Assembly (NCBI GenBank): GCA_022749755.1
Contig: CM040441.1
Span: forward strand, 19,283,475 to 19,347,474
From: Azadirachta indica
Taxonomy: Eukaryota > Streptophyta > Magnoliopsida > Sapindales > Meliaceae
Direction of reading: 5' to 3'
DNA length: 64,000 bases
Within the stretch, counting starts at the first letter, position 1. Each line of letters opens with the position of its first letter. Shown here in pieces: positions 11,457 through 21,200 of this stretch. The notes under the pieces were generated by a model. The model was given only the letters and a program-made list of their open reading frames with translations. It did not search any database and was not told the DNA's origin. A program made the translations under genes and the position numbers.

Positions 11457-11813
11457 ATGCCTAGTTTAGGTAAGAGCTCTTTTGCGAAGAAACGAAGAGC
11501 GAAAAGGTTACAAGTGTGTCACAAATATGCACGTTCAACCTGTAACAAGCGATGTCGTTCTCTAAGGATGGTGTCTACTAATAGAGAAGATAAAATTAAA
11601 TTCATTAAGGATAGATTGAGTAAGGAGTCTTTAAATAATATCTTATTGACTCTTGAGATGCATCCTAGTGGCTATATGCAACGTGAAATTCTAAATTTGT
11701 ATACACTATTTCAAAAAGAACATGATCGCTATAATCTTGGGAATCTGACTTTAAAAGACCCTGTTTACCAATTTGTAAGAAAATTGGATGGAAAGCTAAT
11801 CATCGGCCCATAG
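11457..11813 (+). CDS. Unknown 118-residue basic protein in the env position
   Basis: I do not recognise this protein. It opens at an ATG at 11457 after a pyrimidine-rich tract ending in 'tttttagcag' near 11428, which could act as a splice acceptor for a subgenomic mRNA. Residues 11-17 are KKRRAKR, a nuclear-localisation-like cluster. Three cysteines (21, 29, 33) and a histidine (22) follow, which might bind metal or nucleic acid. The remaining 80 residues are mixed, predicted mostly helical by composition, with no transmembrane segment. It lies between integrase and the LOG-like ORF in an element whose gag-pol is broken, yet it has no internal stop. It could be an envelope-position element protein or another captured host fragment. 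Confidence 0.5.
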   Translation: MPSLGKSSFAKKRRAKRLQVCHKYARSTCNKRCRSLRMVSTNREDKIKFIKDRLSKESLNNILLTLEMHPSGYMQREILNLYTLFQKEHDRYNLGNLTLKDPVYQFVRKLDGKLIIGP

Positions 11814-11817
11814 AGGG

Positions 11818-12109
11818 CGTTTAAGCCGTTACTGAATGTAAAATCAAAGGAAGATGTGAGCCACAATCACAACTATCTGTAAATATTTACTTTTAACTGT
11901 TATTGTTGAAATTTTTATGTTTTAGATTCCTATATTAGCTATTATCTTTGACATTTTTACATTTTTAAATTTTAACTTTTATGACAACAGCTGGCTTACC
12001 TCTATTAGTTTCATTAATGCATTCTCTTTAAGTTGTATAAATGCAGGACCTCATTTCTTTATTTTCATACAAAATTTGAATTACTGACGAGGGTAAAAGA
12101 CTGCAAAAA
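11818..12109. other. Spacer with possible splice acceptor before LOG-like ORF
   Basis: AT-rich, no coding. 'ttgtataaatgcag' near 12034-12047 resembles both a weak TATA-like motif and a splice acceptor. The first ATG after it in frame is the LOG-like start at 12110. The role is inferred only. Confidence 0.35.
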
Positions 12110-12760
12110 ATGGAAGGAGTTTTTATTCATCAATTGAAAACTATTTGTGTTTTTTGTGGGTCAAGCTCTAGGAAAGGTGAAGAGTTTGTAAAAGCAGCGG
12201 ACAATCTGGGTCGAGTTTTAGCTGAACGAAAACTTAACTTAGTATATGGAGGAGGTAGCCTTGGGTTAATGGGGTGTATGTCAACTGTCGCACATGTAGG
12301 AGGAAGTGAAGTCATAGGTATCATACCAAAGGATTTATCTGCAGGTAACATAACTGGCAAAACAGTTGGAGAAGAACTAATGGTCTCAACAATGTATAAA
12401 AAAATTGCTAAAATGCTTGATTTTGCAAATGCTTTTATTACCTTACCAGGTGGTTTTAGGACCTTAGAAGAAATTTTTCAAGTTGTATCTTGGGCACAAC
12501 TCACCATTTATCAAAAACCCATAAGATTGTTAAATGTTAATAGTTACTTTAACAAGTTGTTGTCTTTTCTTGATCATACTGTAAAACAGAATTTTTATTC
12601 ACAGATGGCTCATAAACTCCTCATTTCTGCTCCAACTGCTAATGACTTGATCAATCAATTGCAGAACTTTGTCCATGAACCAGACCCAACAATGGCACGA
12701 TTAGAATGGTCAAGTGAAAGCAATAAAAAGCGAAAACTGGATTTGTCGCTTCATTTGTAA
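12110..12760 (+). CDS. LOG: LOG-like cytokinin riboside 5'-monophosphate phosphoribohydrolase, retro-captured
   Basis: An intact 216-residue frame, the usual size of a plant LOG enzyme. LOG proteins release active cytokinin bases from their ribotides. Visible family features are CVFCGSSS (13-20), YGGGSLGLMG (46-55), IIPKDLS, TGKTVGEE, PGGFRTLEE (113-121), VVSWAQL, KPIRLLNV and SAPTANDL. It has no introns, whereas plant LOG genes normally have several, so it looks like a reverse-transcribed copy. It sits between integrase and the 3' LTR in an Athila-like element. Two signature positions are changed. PGGxGTxxE has Arg117 (codon 12458) for Gly. The MHxRKAxM segment reads MYKKIAKM (95-102), with Lys98 for the catalytic Arg and Tyr96 for His. 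Activity is therefore doubtful. A KKRK cluster (206-209) near the C-terminus could be a nuclear signal. Homology is certain; expression and function are unknown. Confidence 0.88.
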   Translation: MEGVFIHQLKTICVFCGSSSRKGEEFVKAADNLGRVLAERKLNLVYGGGSLGLMGCMSTVAHVGGSEVIGIIPKDLSAGNITGKTVGEELMVSTMYKKIAKMLDFANAFITLPGGFRTLEEIFQVVSWAQLTIYQKPIRLLNVNSYFNKLLSFLDHTVKQNFYSQMAHKLLISAPTANDLINQLQNFVHEPDPTMARLEWSSESNKKRKLDLSLHL

Positions 12761-13710
12761 CTTTTCTTAACTCTTTTCTCTACTCATTGCATTTTGTTAT
12801 TTTTGCTTAAATTTGTTTCAGGTTTTACTTGTGTTTCAATAACTACTATTTCAGGTAATATTCTCTATACTATACCTCTTTGCATTCAAACATTATGGAC
12901 AATATTGCAATCTGATTAGGGGGAGTGTAGTCGACATAAGTAACCATTTTTTTTTATATATACAACTAAAAAAAAAATTTAGATTCATAATTTGTAAAGA
13001 TGTTAGAGTAAAGAGTAATCTTACTCCTAAGATACAACTTAGTAGATATGCATTATCATTTGTTTTGATTTTTGAATTTCATAATGAAGGATTTATCATT
13101 CACTTTCTTTTGAATTCATTAAATTTATGGACTCTCACATCATCATCATATAACAAATTTTGCTTAGATACTCAATCAGTAAAATATTTATAAACCATCT
13201 TTCACACACACACTTTGATACATGATTGTAGATGACATATTGAAATTTTACAATATTTGAGCTCTTTTGTTTTGTCAAAGGTAGCAACTAAGGGTTAAAA
13301 GAAAAAAAAGAAGTAAAAATTCTAACTAAAGCTTTTACTTAGTAACCGGGCTTCTTATCTAATCAGCAGTGAATGTTCGCGTAAAACGGTAAAATTTTGA
13401 TATGAAAATTTTATAACCTTAACCCGAGTAATTAAGCCCGTAGGGGTGTTTTAACATCCAATACCCTAAGGCCAACTGGTCTGGGAGTTATTGGCCCAAA
13501 GCTCGCTACATGAGTTAGTTTATGCATACAAAAAAAAAAAGGGAGATAGAAGTTTACCTTGACAAAATTTAGAACCAATGTTGTTTGATTTCAATTAAGT
13601 CCCATAACATGTATTAGTTACAAAGCACAAAAAAAAGGTTTATTAATAATTTGACTGATGAGTATTTGGCACATATATAGTAAATTTTTAAGTGAGAGTT
13701 TGTTTATTTT
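12761..13710. other. Athila-like 3' untranslated region with polypurine tracts
   Basis: Non-coding. The sequence around 12880-12925 ('gcattcaaacattatggacaat' region followed by 'agggggag' at 12918-12925) resembles the conserved post-coding block and purine tract of Athila-type elements. A second purine run (a-rich then 'gggagatagaag') is at 13530-13552. Either could be the plus-strand primer, so the left edge of the 3' LTR is undecided. Confidence 0.45.
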
Positions 13711-13835
13711 TAAGCTTTTGTCAAACTTAAAACCATGCTAACATCTGCTCCTATCATGCAGCCTCCAAATTGGACTTTGCCTTTTGAAATCACGTGTGAT
13801 GCTAGCGATTATGCTGTTGGAGCTATTTTAGGCTT
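13711..13835 (+). pseudogene. Second, better-preserved copy of an RT-RNase H fragment
   Basis: About 120 bases match 10170-10290 of the same element with about eight differences. It encodes [16 protein letters not shown] and then CDASDYAVGAIL, the canonical residues, where the main copy has [12 protein letters not shown]. It starts and stops abruptly, 950 bases beyond the LOG-like ORF and before or inside the 3' LTR. It must derive from a related element or from template switching during reverse transcription. Confidence 0.85.
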
Positions 13836-13839
13836 TATT

Positions 13840-14739
13840 ATTGGGGAATAGAAAGACATTATTAAGTGTAAAACATGAATTGTAAAATATAATTCATAGC
13901 ATATTCCTTTATATTAAATTGTAAAACATGAATTGGACTAAATAGTCAATTTTGCGCAGGTTTCGTATAATGAGCGTATTTTTCAATTCAAAACATCAAT
14001 TGATATGATTCTTGAGCTGGACAAACATAAACTCATCATTTCACAACTTTGCAAGCCAAAGGTTGGACCAGTTCGAGCAATTAATGGGACAAAATTGGGC
14101 TTCAACAGAACTCAAGCGCATCTTTGAGCCAGCCCAATATGCTTCTGTATATGGGCCGTATCCCTCTAAATACGTAACAAAAAATTATATAATTGGGTGA
14201 TCTAGAAAGCTGAGAAATAGATATAAATTATTTATGTTTTGTACTTTCTCAAATTTCAACTGGTCGGCTACTAAAAAGAACTATCATTTTAGAAGGGCGG
14301 TGGAGAAATGCGACTTAAATATCTCTGACTATTTTCAACACAACTCATGTTCTAAAACAGCAATAAGGGTGAGATATGGACCATTAGAAAGATGAGTCAT
14401 TCACCTACAAATTTGAAGAAGGATGTTTTATGAAATTCGGTGGTTTTTATGGTCAAAAATATGTTAGAAGTTGGTAGAGCGTGATTAATTGGAAGTTGAC
14501 AAATTATGTTCACACATGTAAAATGTCTTCTGTTTTACCTATATAAAGGAAGATGTGGAAGTGAGGAGGGAGATCATTTTTTTTACCATTTCTGTTTTCT
14601 TTTTGTAATTTGAACTTTAATTAAATAATGTCTTTCTAAATTAGAAATTAGGGCTAAGGGTGTAATTTTGTTGATTTTATAGCATTGTTTTTTTATCATT
14701 CTAAGTTGTGCTCAATGCAAAATCTTTTCAATTGAGTGA
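13840..14739. other. Probable U3 part of the 3' LTR
   Basis: No supported protein (the short frame at 14012-14200 has no family features). A promoter-like 'tatataaagg' at about 14540 lies upstream of the LTR segment shared with the 5' copy, consistent with an LTR promoter. The left LTR boundary cannot be set because the 5' LTR lacks this part. Confidence 0.4.
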
Positions 14740-15219
14740 ATTATATTTCTTAAAAGTGTTTTGGTTTGTTAGGAGGCTTGATTCATTATTAACAAAAGGT
14801 ACACTGAATGCTTACGCATTTTCTACAAACCAAGAATAAGGTATGTTATATTTTTCACAAGTAAATTGAATAATTAATCTTTTATTTTATTACCTTTTCT
14901 TAAAAGAGGTATTGTGATGTGTTTTAATATATTTATCTTCCGATTAAGATTATCTATTAAGTAATTCTTAATTGAGTTAAAAAGGATGAGTAAAGAATGA
15001 TTTCTATAATTATCAACAAAATGAATCCCTAAGGCCCTAATAATTAATCATATTAAATTTACATTCAACAAGTAACAAATTCATTTTATTTCTATCATAT
15101 TTGGATATTGGATTTGTGGACCTTATATAACGTATTTCCTGTATACCGACACTCGGACTTCCGAACTTTATTACTTGAAACAACTTATACTTGGGAGTTA
15201 CAACCTTTAAGTTGTAGTA
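14740..15219 (+). repeat. 3' LTR (shared portion) of Athila-like element
   Basis: Aligns with 5715-6177 and ends 'aagttgtagta' at 15219, matching the 5' LTR end 'aagttgtagca'. About 10 of the last 91 bases differ. The next base begins the reverse-strand gypsy/LTR unit that is duplicated at 59222. Confidence 0.8.
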
Positions 15220-15223
15220 AGAG

Positions 15224-16195
15224 GCATAAAAATTATCACGCGTATGTCAGGTAGTATTTATATGTATTTGGTGAATTTTTCTTTTAAAACTGAAAAGTAG
15301 GGTGTTTAATTGCAGTTGATATTTTGATAAATGCGTATGAAATTCATGAATCACCACGTGTTGATCCAATTAATTGATTTTCGCATCGAAGTTAAATAAT
15401 AACTTTCATATGAACGTTAAATTTACAAATATAGTGAGAAAATTGTATCAACACGTATTGTATTTTTTATAAATATAAGGTTTGTATGGAAATATTGTGA
15501 AATGAATTGATAAATGAGAATATAATGACCACTGTTGTTGTTGTGAAGTGGCACTGGTGTTTAAGGCAACGGTCCCTGCGAATATTGCCCCTAAAGATCA
15601 TTTTGTATGGGATGACGATCCCCAAGAAAAATGCCCATAATGTGCGTATGGCTAGTTTTTGGGATGATTGTTCTTTGGAACAATGCTCGAAAAGTACACA
15701 AGCACAAAATTTATAAAAGTTTTTTTTAATAGAATTATGTGTTTTATGTTGTTTACATGAATATTGAAACTGAAATTTTGATTTAATGTTCTGCTATGCT
15801 CTTTGTTGGAAATTAAGAAGTGCTTTTATGTTCAAACTTATTTATTACAAATTTTAAAACTGCTTTTGTATATAAATATTTAACAGAGCCAAGATTTTGT
15901 AAGTAGAAGACAAAGGATACTCTAAGACCAGGATTTTGCTACTTTTGAACCTATGTGTAATTATAAAAGCAGGATTTTATAATGTATGGTTTTGATGTAA
16001 TTTCCATTCTTGTACTTGGATCTTAAAAGTCATGAAACTGATTATATTTTGTTAAATAATGAAATAAAGTAGTTGGTGTTTAATTTTATTGGAAGTGTTT
16101 AGAGTGAAATTTTAAAGCTTACAACAATACATATTTGACGTATATCACATTATAACGGAAATTCTATCGAAATTTCTTAAAATTAGGGATGTTAC
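15224..16195. repeat. LTR-like block, copy 1
   Basis: Matches 59222-60231. Ends 'agggatgttaca', the kind of 3' terminus seen on many plant gypsy LTRs (TG...CA class). No matching 'TGTAAC' start is present; both copies begin at the same truncated point ('ataaaaattatcacgcg'). The small frame at 15507-15716 is present in both copies but interrupted differently, so I do not call a protein. Confidence 0.45.
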
Positions 16196-17279
16196 AGCCT
16201 AGAAGTGTAGGATAACTTGTACGCCACTCTTGCGCATGTTATCAAGATCCTCTTTTGACTTTAACTCTTTAACAGAGCCACTCATTCTTGTAGAAGAAAT
16301 ATATATTCTTTATCATCCTTACTTTCGCAAACACGGGTGCTAATCTATTTGTTAAATCAAAGACCATCAATGTATAGGAATGACTACATATTCCTATACA
16401 TAGATTCAATTTATGTTACTTCTATCCCTTTATCCGTGTTCAAAAGTTGAATATCACTTATTCTATTTCGTCACCTGCCAATAAAAAATGTAAGTAATTT
16501 TTTCAATTGAATCACTCATTCACGAATAAATTATTCTTGTTGTAATGTTAAAGATTTGAATCCAAAAAATTCCAAACCTTAATTCTAGAATTAAACATGA
16601 GAATCAAATACAACAAAATAGAGCTCAGATTTCTTATATTTAGACGTGTTAATTAGAAACAATCAATTACATGAGATGAGATGTCGACTATACATAGCTG
16701 CTTATGGCTTCAGGCCAAGGTAGCGGAGAAAAGTGAAGGGCAATGCATGAGAAATCATGGTGAAAATTTCAGTGTCAGTAGAAACTCAAACATGTGTAAA
16801 TAAATCGGTGAGTCACGACACAATAGAGGATTATCAAAGAAGGAGAAAACAAAGATGAGAAAGTGCACATGAGAGGATGAGAAAAGATCTTACATATGGT
16901 TCATCAAAGTTGATTTAAGTCTATAAGGTAAGGTTTTGCATAAAGGGAAAAGTATTAGATGGGAAAAGATTTTACATAGCGAAGGAAATTTTGGCTGATT
17001 GTGAAAAAATAAAGTAGTGGTGAAAGTTTTGAATGAGAATCTAAAAATGACATTGTATATCAACAAAGTAATGCATAAAGAAAAATGATGACTTTTTACT
17101 GTTTAAAATAGGGCAAAAACTATATCATTTTAGTTGATGATACTAATCTCAAAAAACCTTAATACATGTTGTCCAATGTCAATGCTTCTTGTTACAGTTC
17201 TATTGCTCACACGAAAAGACCATTTCTATGCATGTAACAATCTTGACACTTTCTCAAACGTATTAAGAACTTGGTATCA

Positions 17280-17720
17280 ATTATAGCCAAATTCTTAGCA
17301 GTATAGAGAGAAACCAGTGGCGGTTCTTAGAGATATTTTGTAGGCCCATAATGTTTCGTTAAGGTATACACTCTAGTCAATAGAATATTTATGTACCAAC
17401 TTGTTGAAGACCTTTAGAAGTGCTTTGTTCATAGCCTCAGCATGTCTATTTCTTTATAAGTAGTATGGCGTTAAGCGCTCAAGCTTGATGCGATAGTGCG
17501 TTTGGGTTGCCTCTATTTGTCTATTGACAATAAAAGTGTTGTTATTTATAATGAGTCTATAGTGTACCCATCATTGACATATGATGTACATTCCTTTATA
17601 AAATTAGCCATAATAGAATCGGTGGCATTCTTAAAAGAGATTGCTTTTGTCTATTTAGTAATGTATTATGTTATAACTAGAATCCAATTATAGTTGCATG
17701 TTGGGGAACGAATTGGTTGA
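17280..17720 (-). pseudogene. Integrase fragment of Tat/Ogre-like gypsy, copy 1
   Basis: The reverse strand carries broken pieces such as SVYLNETLWAYKISLRTATG (family: LPEALWAYRTSxRTATG) and ATDSIMANFIKE. It is interrupted by several stops. This is the C-terminal part of the catalytic core, after which LTR-proximal sequence follows toward lower coordinates. Confidence 0.6.
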
Positions 17721-18529
17721 GATCTAGCCCCTAGGTGTGGAAAAACCAAAGTAGATTCTTGTCTTTTAAGGTGGTATAACGGTATTGTAAGTTACTATTT
17801 CTTTTACATGGTAAGCTAGTAGTAACCAGAGTCAATAAGCTTGTTCTAAAGCCTTCTCTCTTCTTAATGGTCTCTACATTCTCCATCATGTATTCATGCA
17901 TTGCGCTTCGTGCTTTTAGAGACTAAAATATCTTAAAGTGTTGCCATTGATGCTTTTGTGAAACAAAATGCCTCACGAGGTATCACTTTGTTGTTTACCT
18001 TAATTTCTAGGTTTTTTTCTGAATCACAAAAGAAGTGGTTATTTAAGAAGTATTGAATGGATGGTTCTTGCCAATCTTCTATAAAGGCAATGGCTAGATT
18101 CTCTTCTTAAGCTGATAAATAGTAAATGCAAGTCGCTTATGTTGAGCTACCTTGTTGTTTCATGTCTAACCAAAAGTAGCCAACTATTTGAAGATGTTTG
18201 TAAACTAACATTAGTGGATGTATTGCATATTACTAAATAGATCTTGTGAAGCATCTTTTGCCCTACCATTATAGAGACGCATTTGACCATTATGTTTCAT
18301 AGTATCTTTTGTAAATAATTCTTTTGATTGAGGTGTAGTCTTTGATTTGTTTGAGATCAATAAACTTAGTTGGACATAAGTGCATCAACAATATATAATA
18401 TTGCCAATTGTTGATTGGTATATTTCTGTTGTTTTCGAGTTTAGGTTTTTTAAGACTTTGGGCTTTCTTTCTTCAAGATTAAGAAGCTACCAATGTCTTC
18501 ATTAAGCTCTACGTTTGTTCCCAAGATGG

Positions 18530-18890
18530 TCAAGGTGTCAGCACACTTATTATGGTTTTTGCCAATGTGCTTATTTGTTACTGCTTCAAATTCCTTTAAT
18601 AATTGGCAGACGAATGTTTTGTATGGTGCTAATGCTAACTCTTTAACAATGAATTGCCCCTTGATTTATTGAATGACTAATATAAAGCCCCCTATTATTT
18701 TTGTCTTCTTAGCTCCCATGTCTAAAACTATGTGAAGGCCAACAATTACTGCCTCATGCTCTGCCATATTGGCTGTACATGGAAAATCGAGTTTAAATGA
18801 AATTTTTGTCTGTCAAGATTGAATATCACCAGGCTACCTCCACTAATTATGGATGCTGCTAATCCATCAAAATATAAACTTCATGACACT
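18530..18890 (-). pseudogene. RNase H fragment of Tat/Ogre-like gypsy, copy 1
   Basis: The reverse strand reads LYFDGLAASIISGGSLVIFN. After a one-base shift it reads PCTANMAEHEAVIVGLHIVL and MGAKKTKIIGGFILVIQ, followed by a stop. FDG and NMAEHEA correspond to the conserved Asp and Glu positions of the extra RNase H typical of Tat/Ogre elements. It then degrades toward 18500. Confidence 0.8.
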
Positions 18891-19469
18891 TCTTTCTGTA
18901 GTATATGTCATAGACTTTTTCTAGCAAACCTCAAGTATTTCTTTAATAAGGTCGTTGTCCTTTTAAGTGGAAAAGATAACTATTATGCATACTGTTGCCT
19001 AGCCTTTAATCACATTGGGTGTTATACAGGTAGTGTCCAATTTCACCAATATGAGTAGATATTGTGCCAACTTATCAAACAAAATCGTTCTAACTAGGAG
19101 ATGTTGTATGAGATTAGTTTTGACATCACAGATAGCAAATGTACTAAGAAATAATGTTATAACCTCTACAAAGCATATACTAGAGCTAGGAATGTATGGT
19201 AAGGATATAGACGTCATGTTTTGGTATTTGGTAATCACCTGCTCATATAGTATATTGGATTCTCCTGGTTGTCTTTGCATTATTGAGCTAGTAGGATTCT
19301 TATGGTAATAAATGTTGTAACTAGGCACACACGTAATTGTTTGCCTCAAATAAATGCCTTCATGGTAAGTAGGTTTAAGACCATATGTAGGATCTTCTTG
19401 AAGAGTACTCTTCTTGTTGTGTTCCCCAATCAAATCTTGCATTTTTCTTGAGTAGGTTGTATGCATATA

Positions 19470-19780
19470 GTGCAGTAAGTCATGCTTTGAACTTATGGAT
19501 ACAAAACATGTGGCCTATCAAGCTTTTTAATTCTTTAAGGTTTATAGGAGTTGTCATAAAATTCAACAGAAATTCGGATTTGTTCATTCCTTTTTTTTTT
19601 TTTTTGACAAGCATAAAATTGGCTAGCCAAGTAAGATGCTTGATGGGTTTAATGAAACTTGAATCTATGACTTCATGCATTTCCTCTTTAAATTTCTCCT
19701 CTAATTCCAAGTCAAAGTTTTTGCTTTGTCGTTTGCTTGGTTTTGGACCGAAGCTATATGTTTAGAGTGTGATAAACCAT
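19470..19780 (-). pseudogene. Reverse transcriptase fragment of Tat/Ogre-like gypsy, copy 1
   Basis: Frame 19710-19480 reads MELEEKFKEEMHEVIDSSFI, then KPIKHLTWLANFMLVKKKKK, the RT entry motif 'GFIxPxxxPTWLANxVxVxKK'. It then jumps to LKELKSLIGHMFCIHKF (RT thumb region). About 445 bases of RT palm present in the other copy (63385-63828) are deleted here near 19553. Confidence 0.85.
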
Positions 19781-20899
19781 GTCAAGATCTAATCTATGCA
19801 TATCTTGATATCCTTATATAAATAGGTCTTGGTAATTCCTTAATAATACTATTAATTATTCCTTCTCATCAGGTAAAAGTTTGCCACCTGTAGAGACCTT
19901 TTTGGAATAGTGGGATTTATGTTGATCAACTTTTTGGAGTTCTTCATTTACTATTAAGGTCCTTTCTTGCATATATTTGGGTGCTAATAATATTTTATCT
20001 TGAACCTGCTAGTTTTGTAATGTGACAAATTTTGAGTTACCCTTGACTTTTGCATCGGCACAAAAAAAGGTCATTTACTCTACAAATTGAAATCCCTAAT
20101 ATAAAAGTAGATAGGTCCCGCACATTATCTCATGAATGGTATAAAATACAACCATTTCTTTTTTTTTTTTTTTGTAATGATTAACATCTTTTCTAATGGG
20201 TTCCTATGAATATTTCTTTTGTTTATTTAAGATTCCACTCATCTCATAATTTTGTATGGCTCATAATTCCATCCATTTTAGTAAAGGAATTCCTTGGGGT
20301 TTTATTATCATCCCATCATTCTCAAGTGTGAAATGGTTATAGAATTATACTTTTATAGGAAAAGTCTCAATGTGGTTAAATAGTAAAGGATTTGGTAAGA
20401 TCTCAATAGGTTTAGCTTTAGCCTACCTTTAACAAGTTGATGATAAGTGTATACCACTAAGTATGCTTGCTGAGCTATGACCTTTCTTTTATATATGGTA
20501 TATTACATCAATATTAGGAATATGAAACAAGATAAGTGCCTGCAATAGTCCCATCTTAAATCTAGTTGGATGTATCCTTCTAAGAACTCAAAGGTACTTC
20601 CGAACAGATTAATCTTCATCCTTATGCCATTTATGTGCTCTAGTGGAATCTTGAGCATCTTTAATACAAGTCGAGGTATTATGTTGACTAAAGAGCCTAT
20701 GTTTGCTAAAGATCGCTTAATTGAAGTGTTATTAATCTTAGCTGCAGGAATAAGGTCACTTATAATCCGAATTTTGATCCTCTATATCTTTATCTATAAA
20801 AATGATGACATTCATTGTCTCTAGATAAGCATGGTTAAACTGATTCTTAGCGATATAACATTTGGGCTCGTACTAAGTAAAAATTTTGATGAGAACCTC

Positions 20900-21200
20900 A
20901 ATAGTTTTACTCCTTGCTTCAGGTCCATAATCAAGCTGATTGAAAAAAAGATTTAAATTTTTGGATTACACTGAAATGCTTTGATCATAATATCTTGATG
21001 TTCAATGATCATTGCCTTGTGATTATTATTTTTGGCCACTTCTTCTATTGCTTTACCTTCGAAAGTAACATATAATATAACTATCCCTACCACCAAAGTT
21101 ACTAATGGATTATTGTCTTTTGGCTCACCCAAGTCTAATTCCACTATTGTGGCAGTGGCTACCATGTTATGTCATGGTGGTAGATTGGTGTCTATTATTT
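20900..21200 (-). pseudogene. Protease-region remnant of gypsy element
   Basis: The reverse-strand open stretch 21165-20953 (70 residues) lies where the protease should be, upstream of RT. No clear D-S/T-G triad can be read, so the assignment rests on position. Plus-strand frames here (20570-20824, 21032-21367) are judged shadows. Confidence 0.35.

Larger units (their letters stand above)
5715..15219 (+). mobile_element. Athila-like Ty3/gypsy retrotransposon carrying a LOG homologue
   Basis: The order is: truncated 5' LTR, tRNA-Asp-type primer site, gag, protease, RT, RNase H, integrase remnant, unknown ORF, LOG-like ORF, purine tracts, 3' LTR. The lineage is suggested by the primer site, the gag signature (MREYLQP and FSLKDKAKTWLNSLRSRSIG), the protease LLDLGTSVNLLP, the integrase C-terminal VYPHAAVEIENP, and extra coding space between pol and the 3' LTR. 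Comparing the last 91 bases of the two LTRs I count about 10 differences, so the insertion is old. Gag-pol has many nonsense codons and a large integrase deletion; it cannot be autonomous. Confidence 0.85.

Noticed and set aside
12918..12925. Calling the 3' LTR start at 12926 after 'agggggag'
   Set aside because: Would make a 2.3-kb LTR containing an RT fragment; a second purine tract at 13530-13552 is equally possible and the 5' LTR is truncated, so the boundary was left open.
15507..15716. 69-residue frame, also at 59504-59689
   Set aside because: Inside an LTR-like block; length and stop position differ between the copies, and no protein family is recognisable.
19015..19308. 97-residue plus-strand frame conserved in both duplicated blocks (also 62852-63145)
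   Set aside because: Lies antisense to the gypsy pol region, between RNase H and RT. Conservation is explained by the segmental duplication.
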